The notes under the pieces were generated by a model that was not told where the DNA came from, made no database searches, and worked only from the letters and a program-made list of their open reading frames with translations. From Taenia hydatigena (lineage: Eukaryota > Platyhelminthes > Cestoda > Cyclophyllidea > Taeniidae), in NCBI GenBank assembly GCA_036345935.2, contig JADWOT020000008.1, positions 12,273,733 to 12,337,732 on the forward strand: a DNA stretch of 64,000 nt. The letters are read 5' to 3'. The position numbers and the translations under genes are program-made. Below are positions 48,001 to 59,999 of this stretch, one piece after another; the stretch's first letter is position 1; every line of letters starts with the position of its first letter.

Positions 48001-50306
48001 TGTTGATGGTACATCAGGGGAGGTGATCCAATGCTTGACTGGTTATCTATTCTTGTCCGCAAAGAGTTGTCTTCAGCTGCATTTCCTTGTAGTCTTCATG
48101 TACAATGACCAGATGCTGTCAAACGCAAAAAATAAATCAACTATGGAGAGAGAAAAGGGGGTATCCGCATTTGAATGGTCGTTTTTTTGACCGCGCACTG
48201 AACATTGAGAATGTACCAAGCGGAGGTCCAGTGCAGTGACGAACTTCATCCCGCTTTCAGAAGACGCATAATGCTGTCCACCGTCGTGGGTCTTTGCATG
48301 GACAGCGAAACCGATAAGCTCTCCAGAAGACGTTCCTGTTTTGATTCTACACACTTTCCCTTTATAAATTTGCCCAACGCCGCCCGACTTGGCGGTTCCT
48401 CTGAGCAGAAGTCCATCGTGGAATAATGGAGAGCTATTTTGGTCGAATGCAGCCGAGCAAAATTCGGATTTTCTATGGTATGACACTTTAGCACCAAGAC
48501 ACTTAAGCTGTGACCTTTATAAGGTGTGCCAGTGCCTGCGACTTGTTTAGAACGATCTGCGGACGCTTTGCAAGGTAATGTCTCGTAGTCGGCGCTATCA
48601 TCAGACCTCCACAGTTCTGTAATATGACCCGAGATGAATACTCAAGTCATTAGTTTACACCAAGGAATTTAGCTATGAACGCCAAATGGAATTTTCTGTG
48701 TGCTCTGAAAGCAGGTTCTACTTCCCTCGATGCGTTAATTTCGCCAAACGGGTTGTTGTTTAACGATTGAGCTTGTAAGTCCAAATAACAGTTGAAATGA
48801 ATTGGTTATGCGCTAACTAATCTGACATTCTGTAGTTTCAACTTCGATCAGTTGCTAATTCCTCTTTACTAAATAGATTTACTCATCTTTAACCAATGGA
48901 AATGGTGGGCAAGGCTGTTTTGGGCGAACCTTAAAAATCTCCTTCAGACTGATAATTGCGATCCGACTGTCGACCTTCAGCAAGCCCATGGTGTTCACAC
49001 AGTTCCTATTTTTCCATTTGATACATATGCCTCTTTTCTACAAGGTCGCATCGGATAGTACTATTTTAAAAGATATCTCACAAATGACGATTAGGGCTTC
49101 GCATTTAGAAGAATGGTGGAAATGAGCTATTTATGCATACAACTGTGAAGAAAGGTCGAGTGGCATATCAGGACACGCTTCAAATTTAATTCATTTCACT
49201 CCGAATGGGGGCAATCATCAAGGGCCTCAGGGGACTCATGAACTTTGTTAAAAGAATTCTATTTGAAAGTATTGAAAAGAATAAATGGACCGGATTGTGT
49301 ATTGAGTGAGCATTACCTTTCAGGGTCACAATCCACCTTGTCAAGCTGGCCGTCTATCTACAAAGGAAGCGAAACGAATCTTAATGCTCTGCATGACTTA
49401 AACATAGAATAGCTCCCACGGTAGTGAAACGATATTCCGCTTAACTGCGCGCTTGGCCAGGCAGGTGAGAGGTAGCCTTAAGGTCATATTATATGTTGAT
49501 TTGAATAAACCAGCGGACTTCCACCCTAGATTCAGAATAGAAGGTGTCTTCCTCAACCCTGGATTCCCATTCCAGCAGCATGAAACCAGAGGTGAAGGAG
49601 AGAAAAATCTAGTCTGTCTCACTTCAATAGTGCATCTTGTCTTTTACAATGTTGCCAGAAGATAGAAGGATTTGAAGCGACTAGGAAGTGGTTCGTCGGT
49701 TGCTTGTTTAGCACTTGGTTTTTGGCAATAGGCTGCCTATGGTTCCCGCTTTTTTAGCCTTGCTAGGCGGCCTGACCTCCGGGCAATGGCGGTAGCTCCC
49801 GTGCTCCCCTGTGCATCGACCGTCACATATTCTTTCGTCTTCATGGAGTCTCAGAGAGCTAAAGAGGATTCTAAAGGACCAAACCTGGACTTATCTATGC
49901 TTAATCAACTTACCGAAACAGTCCAGTCCTTCTCTAGTCGTCTACAAACTAGATGCTGCGACTGAATGATGGGTAGACCAAGATTCGCAGTGCTTAGAGA
50001 AAGTCCCCAGGTCAATTTCATTAAGGAAAAAGGACTCGCACCGTAGACTTTAAGTAATCCTACATATTTAGTGCAAAAACGGTAGCCGGGATTCGAACTT
50101 TGCCATCAATCAGAAAGTTATGCTTTTCGTAGACTAGAAAGATGTGGTGGGCTCATTTGGAAGCAAATAAAATAAGGCTGATGCATTCTGACTCATTGCG
50201 CAAATTCAAGCACAAATTTACAAGTCATGTACATACATTCAATTAAATGCCATTTATAGTAAGTGCTTTTAAAACATGCTGCTTTTTATCCGAATACAAT
50301 TGCTAA
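45031..50306. other. Gene-poor region before MCM2
   Basis: I can support no gene. It holds the second 684-bp repeat copy (46229-46912). Two overlapping minus-strand frames (46804-47160 and 47157-47555) have unremarkable composition and no motif I know. A minus-strand stretch at 48246-48486 includes GVGQIYKGKV, vaguely like a kinase glycine loop but broken between frames. A tRNA B-box-like word lies near 50080-50100. Confidence 0.5.
46229..46912. repeat. 684-bp direct repeat, copy 2
   Basis: Second copy of 41204-41887. The flanks differ on the right at once, and on the left they fade gradually to about 46155, where this copy has about 25-30 bases more than copy 1. Confidence 0.9.
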
Positions 50307-50338
50307 TCGCGCCAACTTCAAAATATGAATGGGCCAAT
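50307..50338 (+). promoter_or_regulatory. E2F-like site and CCAAT box upstream of MCM2
   Basis: TCGCGCCAAC at 50307-50316 is the reverse complement of GTTGGCGCGA, close to the E2F consensus TTTSSCGC. CCAAT lies at 50334-50338. They lie about 80 and 60 bases upstream of the ATG. E2F control of MCM genes is established in animals; function here is inferred. Confidence 0.45.
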
Positions 50339-50396
50339 CAACTTGGACCAGTGTTGTTAACGTTCAGTCGTAGCGTATACTGGCGGGCCTCGTGCG

Positions 50397-53300
50397 ATGT
50401 CGGTACGTTCCCGGTTTATTAGCTTTATCAACTCAGGACGGCCATTCATCTCCGAGAAGTGTTCGTCGGGCTCGTGACAATGGATCGTATGGTGAGGATC
50501 AACCATTTGAGGACGAGTCTGCTGCCATCCTTGGTGATGAAGATGATGTTCAGGAAGAGTCTGAAGGCGAAGACCTTTTCCGCGATGACATGGAACGAGA
50601 CTACCGGTAGACGAACGCCTTATTTTTCATGTCTTCATTTCTAGACCAATTCCTGAACTCGATGTCTATGAACCTGAGGGTCTGGCTAGCACAGACGACT
50701 ACTCAAGTATGTCACCGACGACCCGAGCCGAGGCTGAACGTGCGATGCGGGATCGTGATCGTGCCGAAGCACTGGCAACAGGAGTTCTCCGTCGTGGCTT
50801 GGTTGCTGGTAATGTTTAATCACTCTGGTTACTCCCCTTCTCTAAGACTTGTACGGTGTAGATGAGGAGGAAGGCGAGGTCTCAGCTAGGCGTCGTCGCC
50901 TTGCCGAACGGGTTGCCACCGGCATTGACATGGAGCCTTCTGGTGACTATGGAGAGGCTCTGGAAAGTATCGAAAATCTGGAGGACATGCATGGTATGAC
51001 TGTCAATGAGTGGGTTCAACAACCAGCCACGCGCCAGGAGATAAAAAATCGTTTTAAGTCGTTTTTACGCACCTTTCTCGATGAACATGACGTTAACGTA
51101 TACGCTGAACGCATTGTCCAAATGGCTCGTGAAAACAGGCAATGCCTCTCCGTGGATTATCAGCATTTGGCTGCGGCTGAACAGGTGCTTGCTTACTTCC
51201 TTCCCGAAGCGCCTTTCCATGTGTTGGAGATCTTTAATGAGGGCGCTTTAGAAGTGACTCTTGCTAGGTACCCCCGATATGACAGAATAAGCAGCCATGT
51301 CAATGTCCGCATAGTTGATCTTCCATTAATCGAAGATCTGAGAAGTCTTCGCCATCTTCATTTAAACCAGCTGGTGCGTACTAGCGGAGTGGTAACCAGC
51401 GCAAGTAGCGTTATGCCACAGCTCAGTGTGGTGAGATATAACTGCGTGAAGTGTTCTTGTATTCTCGGTCCATTCGTGCAAAGCCAACTTTCGAAGGAGA
51501 TTAAGCCTACCCTCTGTTCAGAGTGTCAGTCAACTGGACCTTTTGAAATCAACCTCGAAAAGGTAAGGATGGGTATTAAACCCACTTCCTACAGACTGTT
51601 TACAAAAACTACCAAAGGATAACCATCCAAGAAAGCCCTGGTAAAGTGCCTCCCGGACGGCTTCCTCGCTCCAAAGATGCCATCCTCCTTGACGACTTGG
51701 TCGACAGTTGTAAACCTGGTGACGAAATCGTAGGTTATGTGTCCTCTCTCACTAAACTTTGTCCCTATAGGAGCTCACTGGCATTTATACAAATAACTAT
51801 AGCGGCTCGTTAAACGTGCAAACGGGCTTCCCCGTGTTTTCCACCGTTATTCACGCGAACAACGTCATCCGCAAGGAGGACAAGCTTTTCCTCGGTAGTC
51901 TCACCGACGAAGATGTGAAGACCATCACAAAGTTGTCTCGAGATGAGAGAATTGCTGAGCGCATTTTCGCCTCTATTGCACCGAGCATCTACGGCCACGA
52001 CGACATAAAGCGAGGCATCGCGCTTGCCCTCTTCGGTGGTGAGGCAAAGAATCCTGGTGAAAAGCATAAGATTCGTGGCGACATTAACGTTCTTCTCTGT
52101 GGTGACCCTGGTACTGCGAAGTCCCAGTTCCTCAAATGTGTGGAGCAGCTTGCGCCTCGGTGTGTCTTTACTACCGGGCAGGGTGCTAGCGCCGTCGGTT
52201 TAACTGCCTATGTGACTCGGAATCCTGTGTCGAAGGAGTGGACTCTCGAGGCTGGTGCTCTGGTTCTCTCTGACAAGGGTGTCTGCCTTATTGACGAGTT
52301 CGATAAAGTTAGTTTGACATTTTATCCGTCATTTAAATGGATATACTTTTGCCTTATGGATGGGCCTCCTTCGTCTAGATGAACGACCAGGATCGAACAT
52401 CTATTCACGAGGCAATGGAGCAGCAGAGTATCTCCATCAGCAAAGCGGGCATCGTGACAAGTCTTCAGGCGCGGTGTTCTGTCATTGCGGCGGCTAATCC
52501 TATTGGGGGACGCTACGACCCAAGTCTGACATTCGCTGACAACGTGGACCTAAGTGAGCCCATTTTGAGTCGTTTCGACGTGCTCTGTGTGGTGCGGGAC
52601 ACAGTGGACTCAGTGCAGGATGAGATGCTGGCCAAATTTGTGGTGGGCAGTCACATGCGACATCATCCTAACCTGAGTTTTGAGGAGTCAGAAGCACTAG
52701 TGACTCAGCTCGCCAGCTTGGGGGCGACCATGGGAAGTGCTGATGCCAATGTTAGTGATCGAGAACCTCTACCGCAGGTTAGTTGTGTTCTGAGTTACCT
52801 CCGGCATCTCCACTAGACGCAGAACTCTCACTTCAGTTCATCACCGCGATCAGAACTTGATTTTATCGGCGTGGTGGCTGAATCACCGGGGCAGTTCGCG
52901 TTACTATATTCACAGCCTAAACAAGTATCTCTTTTGAATCTGACAATTCTGCTGCATTGTTTATCTGTCCTCCGTCGCTCCACAGGACCTGCTGAAGAAG
53001 TACATAATGTATGCGAAGGATCGGGTACATCCGAAGTTGAACCAGATGGACCAGGATAAAGTGGCGAAGGCTTATGCCGATCTGCGCCGTGAGTCGATGG
53101 CTACGGGAAGTATTCCCATTACTGTGCGTCATATCGAGTCGGTGGTACGTCTCTCTGAGGCTCATGCTCGCATGCACCTTCGCGAGTATGTGAACGAGGA
53201 CGATGTCAATATGGCTTTGCGTATGGTTCTCGAGTCATTTGTCTCGACGCAGAAGTATGGCATCATGAAGACCATGCGCCAGGTTAGTGACTCGCCTCCC

Positions 53301-54838
53301 CTCTCCACTTATATCCAAATTCTGAGCTTAACCATTTGGTTCAGGTTATGATTTCAAGGATAGGTTTCGAGAGTTGGGGTATTCTATAAATAGAGAAATT
53401 CGAGAAAACAAAACTGTTTAAAAACTCGTTTGTTGAATAGGCAATCGAGACATTTTTATCGGATTAATACAAATTTATTTCGCCTTCGCCTCTTCTTTCA
53501 TGAGGTGATCTGGCCGCGACTGTCTGCTTTTCAGCTAAAACCGATTTCTTCTTGAAAATTGGCATCGTCACCAGCTGTAAGGCAACGCTTGGGTTTTCCT
53601 GTTCACTGTATTGTCTCAACCAAAATAGAGATAAATATATTACCTCGAGGTGAAGGCTCTTTCACGACTTAGCACTGTTGTTCTGAACTGAGACAAAACA
53701 TTTGGAAACTCAGCGGAGAAACTACGTTCGAATTAAGTTCCATGGTGTAAATTAACTACCATTATCAAGTTAATGGCGGTGACTGCCATTGACAGTTTCA
53801 GGAATAAATTAACTATCAGTCCAGATCTCGGCCAGGATGTTCCCATTATCACAAACTTTAGTGCACGGCTTTTCGCATAATACCTGTCTTTGAATTGAAC
53901 TAGGAAATGTAAGGTACTTGAGATCATTGGTGTCACGGACCACAAAAGCAACATGGCTAACGGATACCGAGAGCCACTTTACGACTCAAGTGTTGGGTTT
54001 AATAATCACTTAAGTCGGTTTTTCGGCCGTATAGTTCAGAGTGCGGTTTAGAAGCCCAGCACGCGTACGGACCAAAAACGCCTTATTGTGGCGTCCCATG
54101 ACTCAGTGCACTGAGTCATAATTACTCATGCGATACCAATTTAGTCTCCTCACTCTCCTCCCTGCTCAAAAGCTACGTAAAAATTGATGGTTAGAATGTA
54201 GTGTGAGATGGGGATTTTACTAAAAGAATGGAAGTCATAGATCTTAGCCCAGCTCTTGTCTTTTTATTGACAGAGAAGAGCACGGACACTTTTTAAACAA
54301 CTTTTTCTTTTAAAACTAATATTGGAGGAATCACTACCACCAGTTCGCTCATTAAGTATCAGGAGTAAACATGGCTTGCGGATTTTGCTTTATTCACAAA
54401 AATTACAGTTTCTATGCAAACGTAGGCCGTTGAGCTTTAAGCGCCTTTATGAGCTATAACACGGAATACGGGCTTTCCTTTGGCTTGTATCCACATTTGA
54501 CAGCCTAGGTGACTGGTGGTTTTTGTTACCTCCAACAGAAGTTTTCGCGTTTTCTGAGTTACCGTCGGGACAACCAAGAGTTGCTGCTGTTCCTGCTGAA
54601 GCAGCTAGTGCACGAGCACTCGGCATTTGAGCGCTCGCGTAACGCAGCTGCAGCGGGAGTGGAAGGGACGACCGAAGCGGAGGCGCCGTTGCAGGTAGAG
54701 GTTCCGGAGCAGGAGCTCTTGGAGCGCGCGCGTCAGGTAAACATTCCTTCGGTGCGCGCCTTTCTAACCAGCGAGCTCTTCACCGCTCACCGCTTCACCT
54801 ACGACGTCGGGCGCAAGTTGATCATTCACAACCTTTAG
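50397..54838 (+). CDS. MCM2: DNA replication licensing factor MCM2
   Basis: Complete nine-exon gene: 50397-50402, 50437-50606, 50645-50808, 50847-51562, 51595-51729, 51771-52307, 52379-52777, 52986-53282 and 54539-54838, with every phase consistent. The product has 907 residues (human about 904). MCM2 is a subunit of the MCM2-7 replicative helicase and a histone H3-H4 chaperone. The acidic N-terminus has [15 protein letters not shown] and ERDYR-PIPELD. The C4 zinc finger has Cys 313, 316, 337 and 340. Walker A GDPGTAKS starts at 508, Walker B is CLIDEFDK at 569-576, and the arginine finger SRFD is at 640-643. The C-terminal winged-helix region is exons 8-9. Seven introns are 32-208 bp; the last is 1,256 bp. 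The start is inferred: a two-codon first exon (ATG TCG, donor GTACGT) before DGHSSPRS, because the frame lacks another suitable ATG. That microexon is the least certain part. Confidence 0.95.
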
Positions 54839-57800
54839 GTAGGGCTGTCCCCCTTACCCCTTCGATTCACGGCTGCTGTGGTGGCGGTGTGCGGTGCAAT
54901 TTCTGTTGGCCCGCCTTCTTGGGTACAGATTGCACTACCTATCGCCCATACAACACCCGCGAGACATCTGAGAATCCCGATTTCATCCTATTCTTTTTTA
55001 TTCCCTCAGGTGCTATCTCACCCTCGTCGTCATGTTACCTTTTAGATGGCTGGGTGCGCAACGATGCATTTATAATTCAGATGGCCAAGGGTTTTGTACT
55101 CGTTCTTTATGTAATTTTACAAGTTCTCACACGGGTTCTGCTCAAACATCTACTTGGAGTAATATAGCACTAATCAACAACAAAATTCTTTGTGATCGCC
55201 ATCTTTTTCCTTTTTGTCAAAGTTGCGGTTGGGTTGTGGTACCATCCACTTTATTTTTACTTAAATTGTTATAGTAGGCAAAAACTATCAAATGGATTCT
55301 AGTATTTGTTAGTATCATGGAGCGGGTGCTTTCGGTCAATTTGAGAAGTCACTATCCTGTCAAAGGGCCGGATCTATGCTCGAGGCTTGACGAACCAACG
55401 AGAGCCCCTCGGCTGACAGCTCTCTGGAACATTAAGGTTTCTCACCTTAATCATTAGCAGCACCGATGTTAAATTTACGACTTTCGGGGCTGTTCATTAC
55501 CCTCATACCTGTGACTAGTTGATGTTTCGGTGATGATATTGTCATCTAGAATAATACGCTTCAGGAGGCATCACGGGTATGAATAGTTGGTTTGGCTTTT
55601 GCAGTACGGTTGGGGCTATTTATTTTAGAAGATGTGGAGTGGACTAGTGGATGGAATGTTTGGGGAGCACCGGTGTATGCTTTCTTCAGTCACCTTTCCT
55701 TACTCTCCTTGTTTTCAGGCCTCCCTGAAAGCAAAATAAGACAGAGCACTGGGGCAGAATATGCTGCGTTGACGTGCAGTAGAACTTGGGACTACTGGCA
55801 TAACCCGAGGACCAGGATGCCCAAATGAGGCACAACAGCCGAACCCCTAGGTAACACATCACCAACACCTCGAGTCAAACAACCAACCAACCAATGCGTG
55901 TCATTGTAAAGCAACGAATTAACAGTCTAGAATACACAGTGCATTGATATGTCGTGCATGGAAGTGACGAGTGGATGCGAAATCGAAGCAGAAGTTGAGA
56001 ATGAATGGCCACCTTCCCAAGTCCATCGTCCGTCGTCCGTTAATGAATGCGAACTGTGCATGTGGAGTCGCCACAGCAGCTCAGCAGCTATCAGCACAAC
56101 CTCTCTTTTATGTTGACGTGATGCAGACGTGAGCCAGTCGTGGTGGCCCTACTCATGTCAATACTGGCAAAGTTCGTCGTCACTCAATTTAGTCAGCAGT
56201 GTGTGCTCTATCATTACGAGATGTGGAGGATTTTCCTGAATACGGCGTGGTCCGTGTGAGTGATTCATCATCGGAGATGGCCGATGATGGATGGTGTTGA
56301 TGTCATCGCCTTCCGGGTGGTCGGTTCAGCTACCGCATGCCGCACCACCACCAATTGTTACACAATCACCGGTACACTCAGCATTGGAATCAAACGGCAC
56401 AATGTTTGTGACTCAGACAGACTCGAATCACATCCATCGGCTTCACTCAACATGGCATGAGGTTGGAGGTTGAAAAGGAGGCGGAGAGTGTTGGAGAGCG
56501 AGTGTTGTATAATTTATACTGGCTGCAAATAAACAAATCAGACAATGGTGTGTATTTTGCAAGTTGTTAAGGGTAGAGAGAAGTGAGTGGAGTGAGGTCC
56601 ACCAAAAGCAACACCAACTTTCACAATCACCGAATTAGCAAGCATTCGCCACGTCCCTGGAGTGTGCATGGAAGGATTGTGGTTTGGTGTATTCGCAGTA
56701 TTCGCATGCTTCGTTGTTGAAGTGGAGGTACAGTATTACCGCGTTCGTTTGGTTTGTGTAATTGATGTTGTGAGGCAGTTTGGTGCTTGAAGCTGAGTTC
56801 TAAGTTCTACAATTGTCATTCTTTAAGACATTTAATGAATATTTCATTCGTCATCCTGATCGACTTTTTGAAATGTGTGCACAAACAGTCTGATGGGTTC
56901 CATGCGACCCTGGGATTTGTGGGAAGTCATTGTATTGTTTTATCGTGGAAACGCTCGCATTTGCCCACCTGGCAGCGATTCTTTGGTTTACGTTTCCTGT
57001 CCATGGATTTTGGCTGTTGGTGGTTGTTCTTGCAAAGTGCTACCAACTGACTTGCATTAAACATCGTTGAGCAACAAGTACTATCCAACCACATTTCGTC
57101 ATTACAGTTTGCCAAGAGATTTAATCGTCTTTAGACCAGAGAGTCGCCACTAAAAACACCTGAAACAGTATTAAAAGAAAGACTATGATTCTGTGTCCGA
57201 AGCCGTTTTACTGCACTTTTTATGCAGTCTTTCCTCAAGGCTAGTGGCGCCCTCACCCACATTACCATTCTCTCATACCAAAATTCACACCAGCAGCGCC
57301 AGAAGTTGTCATTACGGCGGTTACACGAGGAGGTTTACTAATGTTGTGCGGACAAGCGCACACTCAGCTGCTAAGATCGAATTTGGACAGCGTTGTTTAT
57401 CTTCGTTTAACACATCATCGCTACGACATTAAAACCAAATGATTTATGGGTCTCCACTGTGACCATACGCGTACACTCAAGTCGAAATGGTGGAAGAATA
57501 AATTTTTGTTAGTTCAATGGCCATCGTTTATCACTGGTTGGTATGATGGGTGTGATGTCAGGCGAGGCAAGACGGTAAATCACCTCTTTCATTTAGCAAA
57601 TTGGCGCTGGAATTTTAAGTGGGGAATCCTGTTTGAAATGGTGAAACAGTTTTGAAGTATTGCTTTAGGATGTTTCCATGGATTTATAAGCACCACCATT
57701 GGTTTGTCGAATGGTTGATCAAGGAGTAACCATGTTTCACCTATGAATCCATCAGTTTGTCAAAGACATCCACACATACAAAAGGATAGCTTGTTCCCAA

Positions 57801-59999
57801 ATAATGCTTTGTATGCTTTGCAAAATGCGTCCACAATAATGAATAGAATAAAGGTGGACATCTATATTTCAAAATGTTCCCGTGCAACAGAACACCCTAC
57901 CGCGCGCAGGTAGGAAGTGGGAAAGGGAGGAGCCATGGGTGACACCTCTTCAGTTTCACTGGGAAGTTGCATGGTCTGGGTGTGCTCTTCTGGCTTGCAA
58001 GAATTTGAAGAATGTGTAACACTGCTTTTGAGTGGAACAAAGCACGGGACATTGCCCAAATTCATCAGCGTCAAAGGTACACTCCAACTTCACTCAGCTT
58101 ATCAATAGCCAGCAGTAAGTAAATAGTAAAATAGATGGAAAAGACAAAACGACCTAATTGGCAGCCCCTGGTCACCTTGATTTGGATGTGTTAGGGGATG
58201 TAGAGACTGTGGCTTATGCGGGGGCAAAATACACACACACACAGCATGTTTAAGTCCGATTTTGGATGGTGTGGCTATCGGATACAATTTGGCAGTAGGA
58301 GTTAAAACCAGCAGACCAACATTTTGTCAACTGGCAGACGATGATGCAGTGAAGAATGCAGCGACTTGGAAGCGTGCTCTGATGAGCCAATGCAAAAATC
58401 TTGCCGAACTCCACTCCTTTTCATATATGGCTAAAGGAGGCACGTTATCAGCATCCCCAAATGTGGAGATTGTGGCATGCTCGTCAGCTTGATTTATAAC
58501 TACTATCATTAGCAAATTGATTGCTAAATTAACTCCTTAGTTTAAGCCTTTATTTTGAATGAGTAAGCATGCTTAGTTTGCAATGGGGTTTTATTGAAAC
58601 TACAATAAAATTGTTGTCTTGAGGGGACACAGACGCTACTCTTTCTCAATCGAGACTGTGATTCAGTTTGTTTACTTAGTCTAGAAATGCAGTGACCCGA
58701 TATATGTCTTAAACCACGCGAACTCTTGAATCTCCATAGGCTGTAATTTGACGGATGATATGGCACCACCTTTCTGTAAGCTAACAATAAATTTTCGCCC
58801 ACTTTAGGAAAGACTTGAGGCGCTGCGGAAACTTATCCACTTTACCTCTCAAAGGTGTTATTTATTTTACATTTGCCCATTTGGAAGCGGACTAACTTTC
58901 GTTTGAATAATTGTGATTCTGTGTCGAAACGTGAGGTGGTGGATTTTGTATCTGTTGTTTTATCCCTCGGTGGAGGTTGAGAAATTCTTACAACAATATT
59001 TCCAGTCCGCATGAAAATTGCGCCGAAAAGCCACAGAATACAGTAAGCAAGAGGCATTGGAGTGAATCACTTGAACATTTTCTTGTATGCATGCGGCTTT
59101 TCGAAGTGACGAGTACAATAGAGCAGAAGTTTTTTGAATACAATGATGAGGGACTGCAAGTCGACTATGCAATGCTTTAATTACTATTTTAACTGTATAA
59201 TTTGGTAACAGGGTCTTTTGGGGCTTCACCATCGCACTCCGAGTCGTGCCAGTAGCTTTTGTGGGCCTCCTGTACGTTGGCGATGCCTACTTTGTCCTTA
59301 TACTGTCTTCTTTCGTCCAAGGAAAAGACTTAGATTGCTACTCGATTAAGTCCTGGAAAATTACTGCTCTGTACAAATAAATAAGCAAAAGAATTTAACT
59401 CATTGGGAATTACAAATTCCTTATAGTATGTGCTCGGATATTCCTGGCAAGTATTAATTAATTGTCTATTTCCTCTCATTTTCTCAAGGGAGGAAATTTA
59501 TACAAATCGTAATTTTTAAACAAACCAACTATGCTACCCGTTTGCCTGTCGTGAGTGCGAACAGGGAGGTAGTCATTATAGCATTTCCTGGTAAAATATT
59601 TGGCAGTTACTCCGGTAAAACCTGTTGCCACAAAACACTTTGAATTTAGTTATAAAGTGATTCGGCGGATAGTGGACACCCATATATCCTTTTTAGTTAA
59701 TAAAGAGCATAGACGATGTAAATAGGCACACCCATAAAACAGGATGCAAATATTGGAACCTTAGTAAAGCACACAAATTAAAAGGAGTAATTCAACAGAT
59801 CCTGTTGCACCGGCGTACACAGAACTTGCGAAGCTGGCAAAGAATTGAAGCAGAATTTTCTATTTTTTCGGCATATTTGCAGCGATGGCGTCAAGTGAAT
59901 TTAGAAATTTGTAGCAACGAAACCCCTTGTTTTGGGACAAGAATCAAGATGATAATCATTGGCTTCACAAATTTACTAATGTTTTTTAATCGAACCCCC
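54839..59999. other. Downstream of MCM2, no gene recognised
   Basis: No supported gene on either strand. An AATAAA lies at about 56525 without an obvious upstream exon, and a short AC run lies near 58230-58240. The stretch around 55720-55900 has a repeat-like look (skewed codons on both strands, then CAAC-rich DNA), but no second copy lies in this window. Confidence 0.45.

Noticed and set aside
48246..48497. Minus-strand stretch resembling a protein-kinase glycine loop (GVGQIYKGKV)
   Set aside because: The similarity is short and split between two frames, and no catalytic loop or DFG motif follows. At best a decayed fragment; not enough to annotate.
50080..50110. tRNA-like B box read on the minus strand (GTTCGAATCCCGGC)
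   Set aside because: The T-arm does not pair (CAAAG against CCCGG), and no matching acceptor stem or anticodon arm is seen upstream.
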